This document shows positions 1 through 8,284 of a stretch of 64,000 nucleotides of DNA, piece after piece. The stretch covers positions 1,116,001 through 1,180,000 of the forward strand of contig NZ_SJPQ01000001.1 of assembly GCF_007859945.1 (NCBI RefSeq), written 5' to 3'. The position numbers and the translations under genes were made by a program. Origin of the DNA: Pseudobythopirellula maris. Lineage in GTDB: Bacteria > Planctomycetota > Planctomycetia > Pirellulales > Lacipirellulaceae. The notes beneath the pieces are model-generated. The model saw nothing but the letters and a program-made list of their open reading frames with translations, ran no database searches and was not told the origin of the DNA. Numbering within the stretch: the first letter of the stretch is position 1; each line of letters starts with the position of its first letter.

Positions 1-675
1 CAGGCTCAGCTCCTCGACCAGCGTGAGCATCTTCTCACGCCGACGCAGGTAGCGGCCGCGCGCCGCGTCCTTCGCCTCGGCCGTGGCGCCGTGGTGCGAC
101 ATCAACGCGAAGTCGCTGCGCTGCTGCGTCATCAGGCCGCGGAGCGTGGCCAGGTTCGTCGGCATGCGGGCCGACACCTGCTCCTTGGTCAGCCCCTCGG
201 TGAGCGACACCTTGATCGTGCGGTCGAACGGCAGCTCGCCGGCGTGGACCTGCTCGAGCACCTTCACGGTGGCCTCGAGGGCGTAGAACGAGCGGAGCAA
301 ATTGCGGCGGAACCGCTTGCGGGTGAGCTCGATCTTCTTGGCCAGGGCGATCTCTTCCTCACGCGTCAGCAGCGGGATCTCCGCCATCTGCGAGAGGTAC
401 ATCCGGATCGGGTCGCTCGAGCCGCTCGCGATCGGATCGTTGAGCAGGTGGCCGCGGTCGCCGCCATCGGCGGTCTGCGAGGCCTCGCCCGAGGCCTGCC
501 GCGGGGCGTTCACGAGCTCCACGCCCATCCGCTCGACGGCGCCCAGGAGCGCTTCGATCTTCTCGGTGCCGTGGGTCTCGTCGGGCAGGTAGGCGTAAAC
601 CTGATCGTAGGTGAGGTAGCCCTGCTTCTTGGCGAGGGCGCAGATCGTCGAAAGATTGCTATCGAGTAGGGTCAC
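1..675 (-). CDS. rpoD: RNA polymerase primary sigma factor, N-terminal part (cut by window edge)
   Basis: Reading frame on the minus strand runs from a GTG at 675 off the left edge, giving the first 225 residues. The N-terminus resembles sigma-70 region 1.1 (KKQGYLTYDQVYAYLPDE), and region 1.2 is clear at about residues 78-105 (DPIRMYLSQMAEIPLLTREE). I chose the GTG because AGGAG lies seven bases upstream; an in-frame ATG at 699 has no such site. It lies downstream of dnaG on the same strand with a gap of about 140 bases, the dnaG-rpoD order found in many bacteria. The primary sigma factor directs housekeeping transcription. Regions 2-4 are outside the window, so an alternative group 2 sigma factor cannot be excluded, but region 1.1 plus the dnaG linkage favour RpoD. 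Confidence 0.93.
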   Translation of the reverse strand, partial: MTLLDSNLSTICALAKKQGYLTYDQVYAYLPDETHGTEKIEALLGAVERMGVELVNAPRQASGEASQTADGGDRGHLLNDPIASGSSDPIRMYLSQMAEIPLLTREEEIALAKKIELTRKRFRRNLLRSFYALEATVKVLEQVHAGELPFDRTIKVSLTEGLTKEQVSARMPTNLATLRGLMTQQRSDFALMSHHGATAEAKDAARGRYLRRREKMLTLVEELSL

Positions 676-817
676 GGTTCGACTCCTCGCGTGCTTCATG
701 CACGCTGCTGAGGTGGCGATGGGTGAGTCGCTTGGCGACGCCCCGCGTGTAAGGCGGGCGCGGGACGAAGCGCGAGCGGGTGCGACTCGCCGGTCAGGCT
801 TCCTGTCCGTCCGTGGA

Positions 818-2713
818 CTAGGATCCGGCCTGCCGGTTCTTGCGGGTAGCGAACAAGTTTTGGAGGGTTTCGGCTTCTTGCGTCGGGTCGAGGTCTCCTC
901 TTTTCAAGGCGTTGATGCCGGCCTGGGTGTCGGCGTCGTCGCGGCGACGCTGGCGGCCGATCAGCAAGTCGTGAACGCGGCGGGCCCGGTCGCTCTCGGC
1001 GCGGTCCTGGGCCGATTCGTCGAGCTCGACGAGCAGGCTCTTGAGCCGCTCGTCTTCGCTGGCGAGCATCAGGCGGCTGACCACGGCGCCCTCTTGGCGG
1101 TCCGGGTCGAGCGCGCGAGACGCGAAGTCAAACACCCGCCGGCCTAGCTCCGAGCGGAAGTCGGCCGGCTCGAGCCCGGCCACGAGTTCGTTCGCCGTCG
1201 AGTGGTCGAGCAGCATGAGCTCGAGCGCCTCGCGGTCCCACACCGGGAGCGAAGACGCCTTGAGCCGCGGCGCGGTCTCCTCTAAAGACGGTTCTTCGCG
1301 ACGCACCGTCGCGGGGCGGCCCTCGCCGCGACGCAGTTCGGCGAGCCGGCGGCGGATCGCTTCTTCGGCCAAGCCGAAGCGGCGCGACAAGCGGGCGACC
1401 AGGCCCTGCTCACGCAGCATGACCGCCGAAGTCGCTTCGCCTAGCCCGACGCGCGTTTTGGCGAGCGTGGCGAGCACTTGCTCAACCGCCCGCGTGGCGT
1501 CGTGCGTGTTGTCCGCGGTAAGGACCATTCCTTCGGTCGCCGTGCGCAGTTTGTGTTCCATCGCGTCGGGGGCGGCGGCAAGCAACGCTCGGAATGCGTC
1601 GGCGCCGCGGCCCTCGGTCTGCCCTTCCATGGGCGTACCAATAAAATCACACGGATCGATGTTATCGGGCAAGGTCAGAATACGCAGATCGACCTGATTC
1701 GCCACAAATAATTCGAGGATGTCGTTCGCACGCTTGCGTCCCGCCTCGTCGCCATCGAGCACGAGCGCAATGCTATCGGTGAAGCGGCGGATCAGTCGCA
1801 GGTGACGCTCGCCCAGGGCCGTGCCGCACACCGCCACCACGTTCTCCACGCCGTGCTGGTGGGCCATGATCACGTCCGTGTAGCCCTCCATCACCACGAT
1901 CTGCTCGAGCTTCTGCACCGAGTCCCGGGCCAGGTCCAGGGCGTAGAGCTGATCGCTCTTGGAGTACGTGGGCCCCTCGGGCGAGTTGACGTACTTGGCC
2001 GGCGTGTAGCCGCCCGCCGCCTCGCGGGCTGCTAGCTCCGGCAGCACCCGCCCGCCGAACGCGATCGGCCGCGACCTGAGGTCGCGGATCGGGAACATCA
2101 CCCGGCCGCGGAACCGGTCGACGTAGCCCTGGCCGCTCTTGCGCGGCAGGATCAGCCCGACACGCTCCAGCACGGCCGAAGAGTGGGGTGTGGAGGCGGC
2201 GCCCTTGGCGAGCCAGTCCCAGCCGTCGGGCGAGTAGCCGATGTGAAACCGCGTGATGCTCTCCTGCGACACGCCGCGCTCGGCGAGATAACGCCGCGCC
2301 GGTTCGGCGGCGGGGTCGCTCACCAAGCAGCGGTGGAACCGCTCCTCGGCCCAGGCCAAAGCGGCGAGCAAGGCGCGTTTGTCGCCCGGGCCGCCGGCCG
2401 GGCCGCTCGGGGCGGAAGCGGCGAGCGTGATGCCCGCCCGGTCGGCGAGCGCCTCGAGCGCTTCGCGGAACTCGAGCCCCTCGATCCGCATCAGGAAGCT
2501 GAACACGTCGCCGCCGATGTCGCAGACCCAGCACTTGAACGACTGCCGGTCGGGATTCACCTGCATGCTCGGCCGCGTGTCGTCATGCCACGGGCAGAGG
2601 CCCACGTAGCCGCGTCCCTGGCGGCGCAGCTGCATGTAGCCCCCCACCAGGTCGACGATGTCGGTCGCTTGGCGTACTTGCTCCTTGGCGTCTTGTGCGG
2701 CGTGCAGGTCCAC
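818..2713 (-). CDS. dnaG: DNA primase
   Basis: Makes RNA primers at the replication fork. The CHC2 zinc-binding module is visible near the N-terminus (LCPWHDDTRPS, then FKCWVCDIGGD), followed by the primase catalytic core and the TOPRIM domain (VVMEGYTDVIMAHQHG and LVLDGDEAGRKRA, with the acidic metal-binding residues). A helical C-terminal region that would bind the replicative helicase completes it. The frame is open upstream to an ATG at 2869, but family members begin just before the AKEQVRQATDIVDLVGGY segment, so I place the start at the GTG at 2713, giving 631 residues. The start is uncertain because no strong ribosome binding site precedes either codon. rpoD follows on the same strand. 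Confidence 0.95.
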   Translation of the reverse strand: MDLHAAQDAKEQVRQATDIVDLVGGYMQLRRQGRGYVGLCPWHDDTRPSMQVNPDRQSFKCWVCDIGGDVFSFLMRIEGLEFREALEALADRAGITLAASAPSGPAGGPGDKRALLAALAWAEERFHRCLVSDPAAEPARRYLAERGVSQESITRFHIGYSPDGWDWLAKGAASTPHSSAVLERVGLILPRKSGQGYVDRFRGRVMFPIRDLRSRPIAFGGRVLPELAAREAAGGYTPAKYVNSPEGPTYSKSDQLYALDLARDSVQKLEQIVVMEGYTDVIMAHQHGVENVVAVCGTALGERHLRLIRRFTDSIALVLDGDEAGRKRANDILELFVANQVDLRILTLPDNIDPCDFIGTPMEGQTEGRGADAFRALLAAAPDAMEHKLRTATEGMVLTADNTHDATRAVEQVLATLAKTRVGLGEATSAVMLREQGLVARLSRRFGLAEEAIRRRLAELRRGEGRPATVRREEPSLEETAPRLKASSLPVWDREALELMLLDHSTANELVAGLEPADFRSELGRRVFDFASRALDPDRQEGAVVSRLMLASEDERLKSLLVELDESAQDRAESDRARRVHDLLIGRQRRRDDADTQAGINALKRGDLDPTQEAETLQNLFATRKNRQAGS

Positions 2714-2940
2714 GGCGTTTCTCTGGGAAGAATCCCCTGGAGGAAGGGCGTTGTGCGGGCTCGTGGGCTGATTGTGTCCCGTCCTGGGAGGCTCAATGAC
2801 CAAGCCCCCATGACCTATTGAGGCGGGAACCCCAACCTCGTGGCCTTGGTAGAACGATTGCGGACCCAACCGACCCAGTTCGTGCAGTAGACGCCAAGGC
2901 GACGGGGCGAGACAGTCCCGGGCTCACAGAACCTCGGCGT

Positions 2941-4227
2941 TTACCGCCCCGAGGCGCTCGACCTGCCGACCTCGACCTCGAGCATCTGCTCAACGACCTC
3001 GCCGGCGACCATCCTTTTGATGCTCACCTCGGCGGTCGAGCCGATGTCGCTGGCGGCGATCTCGCGGCTCAGCAGCGTGGGATCGGTCGCCGCGTGGTCG
3101 TTCCACGACAAAATGACGTCGCCCTGCCTCAGGCCGCCGAGCTGCGCGGGGCTGGGCCGCATGACTTGCGCAACCCACACCCCCTCGCCAAAGTCGAGTC
3201 CGAACGCGCGTCGGGCAACTTCGGGTAAGGCCTGCGGCTCGATGCCGAGGTAGCCGCGTTCGATGTGCCCGTTGTCGCGGAGCTTCAGGTAGATGTCCTT
3301 GGCGAACTCGCTCGGGATGGCGAAGCTCACGCCGCGGTACGAATCGCCGAGGATCGCGGTGTTGATGCCCACCACGCGGCCCTGCACGTCGACGAGCGGC
3401 CCGCCGCTGTTGCCGGGATTGATCGCCACGTCGGTCTGCAAGAACTCCTGGTACAACGCCCGCGTGACGCCGCTGCCGCTGCGGCGGCTTTTCGCGCTGA
3501 CGATGCCGAACGTCATGCTGCTCGACAGGCCGAACGGACTGCCAAGCGCCCAGACGAGATCGCCCACTTCTAGGCGTTCGCTGTCGCCCCACTCGGCGGC
3601 GATGAGCCCGTTGGCGTCGACCTTCAGCACGGCGAGGTCCATCGCCGGGTCGGAGCCGACCACCGTGGCGTCGCGGGTGCTGCCGTCCTGCATCTCGACG
3701 ATCAGCGACGGCGCGTCGCCGATCACGTGATGGTTGGTGACGATGTACCCCTTGGCGTCGACCACCACGCCCGACCCCTGGCCCATCTGCCCGCGGGCGC
3801 CGGGGCGGTGGATGCTCACCACGCTCGGCCCGGCGCGCATGGCGACCATCCGCGACGCCATGCTGAACTCCACCATGCGGGGGGCTATCTCGCCCATGTG
3901 CTCGCTGGCGAATTCGTAGTCGGCGCGAAGCTGACCGCGGCGGCTTTGGTAGCCGAGCCGCTCGTACAGAAACGGCGCGAGCGCCACACAACTGATCACG
4001 CACAGCGCGATTGTCAGCCGGCGGATGCGGTTGGCGAACGCGTACGGGTCGGGGTCTTTGATCACCAGGTTCGGTTTGGCGTACGGCGAGTCGCTCGCCG
4101 GGCCAACCGGGGCCGCCGTTTCGAGGCTGGTGGGCGTTGCCGGCGGGCTCACCATCGAGTCGTCGTGCGACGCGTCGCCCTTGAACGCAGGGTCGTGCGG
4201 GGTGTGGTCGTGCGAGCTGGGTTCCAT
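2941..4227 (-). CDS. Membrane-anchored HtrA/DegP-like serine protease with one PDZ domain
   Basis: A 428-residue trypsin-like protease. From the ATG at 4227: a polar, Pro/Ser/His-rich N-terminal stretch of about 65 residues, one membrane helix at about 71-88, then the protease domain. The triad is His167 (TNHHVIG), Asp197 (AMDLAVLK) and Ser274 (NPGNSGGPL). A single PDZ domain follows at about 322-420. The longer open frame to 4389 is low-complexity and lacks a plausible start signal. The layout, cytoplasmic tail plus one helix plus external protease and PDZ, is like DegS or HtrA-type envelope quality-control proteases; the actual substrate is unknown. It lies upstream of dnaG on the same strand, with about 230 bases between them. 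Confidence 0.9.
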   Translation of the reverse strand: MEPSSHDHTPHDPAFKGDASHDDSMVSPPATPTSLETAAPVGPASDSPYAKPNLVIKDPDPYAFANRIRRLTIALCVISCVALAPFLYERLGYQSRRGQLRADYEFASEHMGEIAPRMVEFSMASRMVAMRAGPSVVSIHRPGARGQMGQGSGVVVDAKGYIVTNHHVIGDAPSLIVEMQDGSTRDATVVGSDPAMDLAVLKVDANGLIAAEWGDSERLEVGDLVWALGSPFGLSSSMTFGIVSAKSRRSGSGVTRALYQEFLQTDVAINPGNSGGPLVDVQGRVVGINTAILGDSYRGVSFAIPSEFAKDIYLKLRDNGHIERGYLGIEPQALPEVARRAFGLDFGEGVWVAQVMRPSPAQLGGLRQGDVILSWNDHAATDPTLLSREIAASDIGSTAEVSIKRMVAGEVVEQMLEVEVGRSSASGR

Positions 4228-4449
4228 GCCTTCGGCGCCGGGATTTCTTCGGGGCGGGTCTCTAGTCTTGGGGGCGTATCTCGACTCTTCGCAGCTGGTC
4301 AGCAGGCGGGGCGACGCCCGAGCGACGCCGCACGGTCGGCTTACGCCCTTACGCGGCGGCCGGGCGTGGCGTTCACCACCCCGGCCCACAAGAACCGATT
4401 ATAGCCGATCCAAGCTTGGGGGCCATTTCCCGCAGGCTGCCGCCCCACG

Positions 4450-4477
4450 CGCCGGGCGCCGGGCGCCGGGCGCCGGG
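4450..4477. repeat. Heptanucleotide tandem repeat, four CGCCGGG units
   Basis: Four perfect, uninterrupted copies of CGCCGGG occupy the divergent intergenic region between the HtrA-like protease and the zinc-ribbon membrane protein. A seven-base unit can change copy number by slippage, which here would alter promoter spacing rather than a reading frame. Confidence 0.9.
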
Positions 4478-4643
4478 TCGGGTCGTAGCGGCGCCGGCCG
4501 CGAATCTTCACTCCCCGTGCGCCCGGAGCACCCCCTCCGCCGGGCCGCTAGCGGGTTTGTGAACTAAGGTTTGGAAACGCGCTTTGACTCCGGCGCCCGC
4601 CCGATCGCCCTAATCCGCCCAACCCGAACGCCACGGTCCCGCG

Positions 4644-5762
4644 ATGCCTGCCCCCACGCTCGAAGAGCCTTCGACCCCACGCGAAGTCCCGTTGGCCGAA
4701 GTGGCCGAGGTCTCGCTCAACTGCGAAAAATGCGGCGTCGGGTTCCCCAACGCCCAATGCTCGATCTGCCCGAGCTGCGGGTGGTACTCGGTGCTCGGCA
4801 TGCACGTTGAGGTCGAGACCGCGCCAACCGATGACGACGGCGCCCCGGTCGCCGTGCAGCAAACCACGTCGCACCTGGAGGTCTGGATGAACCTCATCCC
4901 GTTGTGGGGATGGGCGCTCATCGCGACCACGATCGCGGTGATCGGCACGAGCATCGGCGTGCGTTATTACACCACGGTCATGAGCCCCGACGAGTCGCTA
5001 CGCACGTTGTGGGCCGTGAGCCAGCTGATCGGCTGCCTCGTGCTGGCGTTCAGCTGCCACATCGGCTGCTTCATCCTCTCGTCGATCACCGATTCCGAGA
5101 GCGGGCTGCTCGACGTGGTTATCAAGCCGCTGCGTCACTGGAGCAAGTCCGCGCAGCTGTTGCCCAAGCGGCTGATCTTGTTCAACGGCCTGAACCTCGC
5201 CCTCACGGGCGTCATCGGCGCCACGCTGATCATTGGCGGCATCCCTTACGAGCGGCTGCTCGACTGGAACATCGAGGCCCCGACCAAATCGAACCTGCTC
5301 GGCGCGATCGCCGAGAAAGCGCAAGAGCTGCCCGACAGCAAGAAGGGCTTCGAAGAGTCCATGGAAGACTTCGCCAGCAAGGCCGGCGCCGGCGAACTCG
5401 GCGGCGACGCCGAAGGCAAGCCGGTCCCCGCCAAGCCGCGCGTCAAGGCGGACTGCTTGATCATCGGCTACCGACTCGACCCGCAGGGCGGCTTGCGCAA
5501 TGTGCTGTTGGCGAGCGAGGTGAAGGGCAAGCTCCAGTACGTCGGGCAGGTCGTCCCCAAGCTCAACGGCGAAGAAACCGCCAGCCTGCTCGAGGGCTTC
5601 GCTTCGGCGAAGGCGTTCCAACCGTTCGTCAGCACCGCGGCCGAGGCCGAGTGGCTCAAGCCGCGGTTCCTCTGCCGGGTGAGCTTCACCGAAGCGAACG
5701 ACAACGGCGTTTTCGTTGACCTGCGATGGGAGCAGTCGCTCAGCCAGATCAGCCTCCCGTAG
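4644..5762 (+). CDS. Zinc-ribbon membrane protein of unknown function
   Basis: 372 residues. I do not recognise a characterised family. The N-terminus carries a cysteine cluster that looks like a zinc ribbon (C27-x2-C30 and C42-x2-C45, with an extra C39). Three hydrophobic segments follow: about residues 90-112, 123-150 and 174-197. The C-terminal half (about 200-372) is soluble and polar, with an acidic linker around 225-260. The protein is therefore probably an inner-membrane protein with a cytoplasmic metal-binding head and a folded C-terminal domain. A strong rho-independent terminator follows it directly (5788-5832), so it is likely a single-gene transcript. It diverges from the HtrA-like gene. 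Confidence 0.75.
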   Translation: MPAPTLEEPSTPREVPLAEVAEVSLNCEKCGVGFPNAQCSICPSCGWYSVLGMHVEVETAPTDDDGAPVAVQQTTSHLEVWMNLIPLWGWALIATTIAVIGTSIGVRYYTTVMSPDESLRTLWAVSQLIGCLVLAFSCHIGCFILSSITDSESGLLDVVIKPLRHWSKSAQLLPKRLILFNGLNLALTGVIGATLIIGGIPYERLLDWNIEAPTKSNLLGAIAEKAQELPDSKKGFEESMEDFASKAGAGELGGDAEGKPVPAKPRVKADCLIIGYRLDPQGGLRNVLLASEVKGKLQYVGQVVPKLNGEETASLLEGFASAKAFQPFVSTAAEAEWLKPRFLCRVSFTEANDNGVFVDLRWEQSLSQISLP

Positions 5763-5787
5763 CCAGAGCCGCCCGCAACAACCCGCA

Positions 5788-5832
5788 TGGTTCGGCCGCC
5801 GGAGTATCCCGGCGGCCGGGCCATTTTTTTTG
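5788..5832 (+). terminator. Rho-independent terminator after the zinc-ribbon protein
   Basis: A 15-base-pair stem (TGGTTCGGCCGCCGG pairing with CCGGCGGCCGGGCCA, two pairs as G-U in RNA) with a short loop is followed by nine Ts, 25 bases after the stop codon. Confidence 0.9.
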
Positions 5833-5901
5833 CGCCCCGCGTGGGCGGCGGCCGCAGGCGGCGCGCTGGCGGTGAGCGCTCTCTCAGGCTAAGTTGCGGC
5901 G

Positions 5902-6669
5902 ATGCCTCCCGAAGCACCGCCCCCCGACGCCGAGCCGCCCTACGGGCCCCCCCGCACCGGGCGGCTCGAGCCTTCGCGTTACTTCCCGGCGGCCGAGGGC
6001 GCCGACGACGACGGCTTTATCGGCCTAGGCGGCGAGCTCTCGCCCGAGTGGCTGCTCGACGCCTACCGCCACGGCATCTTCCCCTGGCCGCACGACGATG
6101 ACGACGCCACGCCGTGGTGGAGCCCCAACCCGCGGGCCGTCTTCGAGCCGGGCCAGATGCACGTCTCGCGGCGGCTGGCGCGAACGATCCGCAGCGGCAA
6201 GTTCACCGTCACCTCCGACCGGGCGTTCGCACGCGTTATGCAGGGCTGCGCCAACGGCAAGGGCCGCGAGGGGGGCACCTGGATCACGCCCGCGATGCGC
6301 GAGGCGTACACCCATATGCACGAGCTCGGCTGGGGACACAGCGTCGAGGCGTGGCTCGGGGCCCCCGAGGACGACCAACTCGTGGGGGGCGTTTACGGCC
6401 TGGCGATCGGCGGGCTGTTCGCCGCCGAGAGCATGTTCCACCGCGAACGCGACGCCTCGAAAGTCGCCCTCGCCGCCCTGGTGCGCCACACGGCCGAGCG
6501 CGGCTACCGGCTGCTCGACATCCAGCAGTGGACCCCGCACACCGGCAGCCTGGGCGCCCGTGAGATCTCACGCGACGAGTACCTGGGGCGCCTCGCCACG
6601 TGCATCGACCTGCCGGTCACCTTTGGGGCGATCGAGTTCACCACAGAGAGCACAGAGGACACGGAGTAA
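5902..6669 (+). CDS. aat: Leucyl/phenylalanyl-tRNA--protein transferase
   Basis: Transfers Leu or Phe from tRNA to proteins with N-terminal Lys or Arg, marking them for ClpAP (N-end rule). 255 residues. Diagnostic motifs are present in order: GIFPWPHD, WWSPNPRAVF, the MQGCA segment, GTWITPAMREAY, GGVYGLAIGGLFAAESMFH and LLDIQQWTPH. The normal protein ends near the IDLPVTFG segment; the last ten or so residues (FTTESTEDTE) are encoded by the arm of an intergenic hairpin repeat, which also supplies the TAA stop. The added tail is probably neutral. There is no strong ribosome binding site before the ATG. Confidence 0.95.
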   Translation: MPPEAPPPDAEPPYGPPRTGRLEPSRYFPAAEGADDDGFIGLGGELSPEWLLDAYRHGIFPWPHDDDDATPWWSPNPRAVFEPGQMHVSRRLARTIRSGKFTVTSDRAFARVMQGCANGKGREGGTWITPAMREAYTHMHELGWGHSVEAWLGAPEDDQLVGGVYGLAIGGLFAAESMFHRERDASKVALAALVRHTAERGYRLLDIQQWTPHTGSLGAREISRDEYLGRLATCIDLPVTFGAIEFTTESTEDTE

Positions 6670-6834
6670 GAACGAAAAATGGGACGCGGATGAACGCGGA
6701 TCAAGTGGATAGACGCGGATACAAAATTACCTTCATCCGCGTCTATCTTTTCAATCCGCGTTCATCCGCGTCCCATTCTTAGTCTTAATTCCCTTTCTTC
6801 TTCCTCCGCGCCCTCTGCGCCTCTGTGGTTCAAT
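6637..6834. repeat. Long nested inverted repeat between aat and the cystathionine synthase-like gene
   Basis: Three nested pairs of arms. Outer: the CACAGAG-type words at 6637-6666 against the complementary words at 6804-6833, imperfect. Middle: perfect 24-base arms at 6678-6701 and 6754-6777, built on repeated ACGCGGATGA. Inner: perfect 12-base arms at 6709-6720 and 6735-6746. The stop codons of both flanking convergent genes lie inside the outer arms. On RNA it would form one long hairpin and could end transcription from both sides. Confidence 0.9.
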
Positions 6835-7981
6835 CGAAAGCCTGATCGAGGTCGGCCTTGAGGTCCTCGAACGCCTCGAGGCCGACCGACAGCCGGATGA
6901 GGCCGTCGGTCACGCCGTGCTTCGCGCGGTCCTCGGCGTCGTAGCTGGCGTGCGACATGCTCGCCGGTTGCTCGATGAGCGACTCCACGGCGCCAAGACT
7001 CACCGCCAGCTGGAACAGCTCGGTCGCCTCGCAGAACCGCTTGGTCTCGGCGAAGTCGCCGTCGAGTTCGAACGTGATCATCGCGCCGAAGCCCCCCTGC
7101 ATCTGCCGCTTGGCGATCGCGTGGCCGGGGTGCGTGGGCAGGCCGGCGTAAAGCACCCGCTTCACCTTGGCGTGGCCGTCGAGCCACTCGGCCAAGCGTT
7201 GGGCGGTGCGCGACTGTTCTTTGACGCGCAGCTCCATCGTCTTGATCCCGCGCGAAGTGAGAAAGCACTCCAACGGGCCCATGATCGCGCCGGTGGCGTT
7301 TTGGACGAAGTACAACTCGTCGAAGAGCGACTTATCGCCCACCGCCAACAGGCCCCCCATCAGGTCGCTGTGGCCGCCGTAGTACTTCGTGGCCGAGTGC
7401 ATGACAATGTCGGCGCCCAGCTCCAGCGGCCGGCAGAGCACCGGCGTGGCGAACGTGTTGTCGCACCCCATCAGGGCGCCGTGCTCGTGCGCCATCTCCG
7501 CCGCCGCGGCGTAGTCGGTGATCGACATCCGCGGGTTGCCGGGCGACTCGACCCAAACGAGCTTCGTGTTCGGCCGAAATCCCCTCTCGAACTCATCCAG
7601 GTCGGTCGCGTCGGCGAGCGTGACCTCGACCCCCGCGCGGTTCATGATCTTGTGCAGCAGCCGGTAAGCCCCGCCGTAGATATCACTGCCGGCCAGCACG
7701 TGGTCGCCCGAGCGCAGCATCGCCGTCACGCAGTGGATGGCCGCCATGCCGCTGGCGAACGCCAACGCGCCGCCGCCGGTCGCCGAGGCGCCCTCCAGGT
7801 CGGCGACCGTCTGCTCGAGGTTCTTGCGGGTCGGGTTGCCGCTCCGAGAATAATCGAACTCGCCCCACTCGCCGGCGCCCGGCTGGACGAACGTGCTCGC
7901 CAGGTGGATCGGCGGCACGACGGCCCCGGTTTGCGGGTCGCGGTCTTGGCCAACGTGGATGGCGCGGGTGCGGAATTGCAT
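6830..7981 (-). CDS. Cystathionine gamma-synthase/gamma-lyase-like PLP enzyme
   Basis: 383 residues, the full length of the Cys/Met-metabolism PLP-dependent family. The PLP lysine lies in VMHSATKYYGGHSD; other family motifs are FDYSRSGNPTR, ALAFASGMAAI, LVWVESPGNP and the C-terminal LIRLSVGLE. These enzymes catalyse gamma-replacement or elimination: cystathionine synthesis from O-acyl-homoserine plus cysteine, cystathionine cleavage, or direct sulfhydrylation. The sequence alone does not separate these. No linked methionine genes are visible. The stop codon TGA falls in the outer arm of the hairpin repeat that also ends aat. Confidence 0.9.
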   Translation of the reverse strand: MQFRTRAIHVGQDRDPQTGAVVPPIHLASTFVQPGAGEWGEFDYSRSGNPTRKNLEQTVADLEGASATGGGALAFASGMAAIHCVTAMLRSGDHVLAGSDIYGGAYRLLHKIMNRAGVEVTLADATDLDEFERGFRPNTKLVWVESPGNPRMSITDYAAAAEMAHEHGALMGCDNTFATPVLCRPLELGADIVMHSATKYYGGHSDLMGGLLAVGDKSLFDELYFVQNATGAIMGPLECFLTSRGIKTMELRVKEQSRTAQRLAEWLDGHAKVKRVLYAGLPTHPGHAIAKRQMQGGFGAMITFELDGDFAETKRFCEATELFQLAVSLGAVESLIEQPASMSHASYDAEDRAKHGVTDGLIRLSVGLEAFEDLKADLDQAFD

Positions 7982-8284
7982 AGAGAATCAGCCGGGAGTG
8001 TGGTCGGTATTACGGAGGGGGCGTCTGTGCAACGGGCCATCGGCATCCGGCGCGTGAACCGTGCGGTCGCTCTGCTATGATTACGCCTCACGGGCCGCAA
8101 GGCTACGGCCCCGACAACCAGGGCCGCAAACGAGACCGTGAGAGCGTAAGCAAAGCTTGTGGGAGGCGTCTCCGACGCCGATAGAGGTATGCCTACGATC
8201 GCCGGTCTGCAACACGCCATCGGCGTCGGAGACGCCTCCCACATTCATCTGCCAACAGCTAACAGCCCCACCGCACGGAACCTC
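7982..8284. other. Intergenic region holding a REP-like palindrome
   Basis: About 300 bases between the divergent PLP enzyme and beta-propeller genes. The main content is the perfect palindrome at 8158-8243. I see no further gene and no convincing promoter box. Confidence 0.7.
8158..8243. repeat. REP-like palindrome with perfect 25-base arms
   Basis: Arm 8158-8182 (TGTGGGAGGCGTCTCCGACG plus five bases) is the exact reverse complement of 8219-8243; the spacer is 36 bases. Each arm itself contains the shorter palindromic word GGCGTCTCCGACGCC. It lies just upstream of the beta-propeller start, and open reading frames that start inside it are artefacts. Confidence 0.92.
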
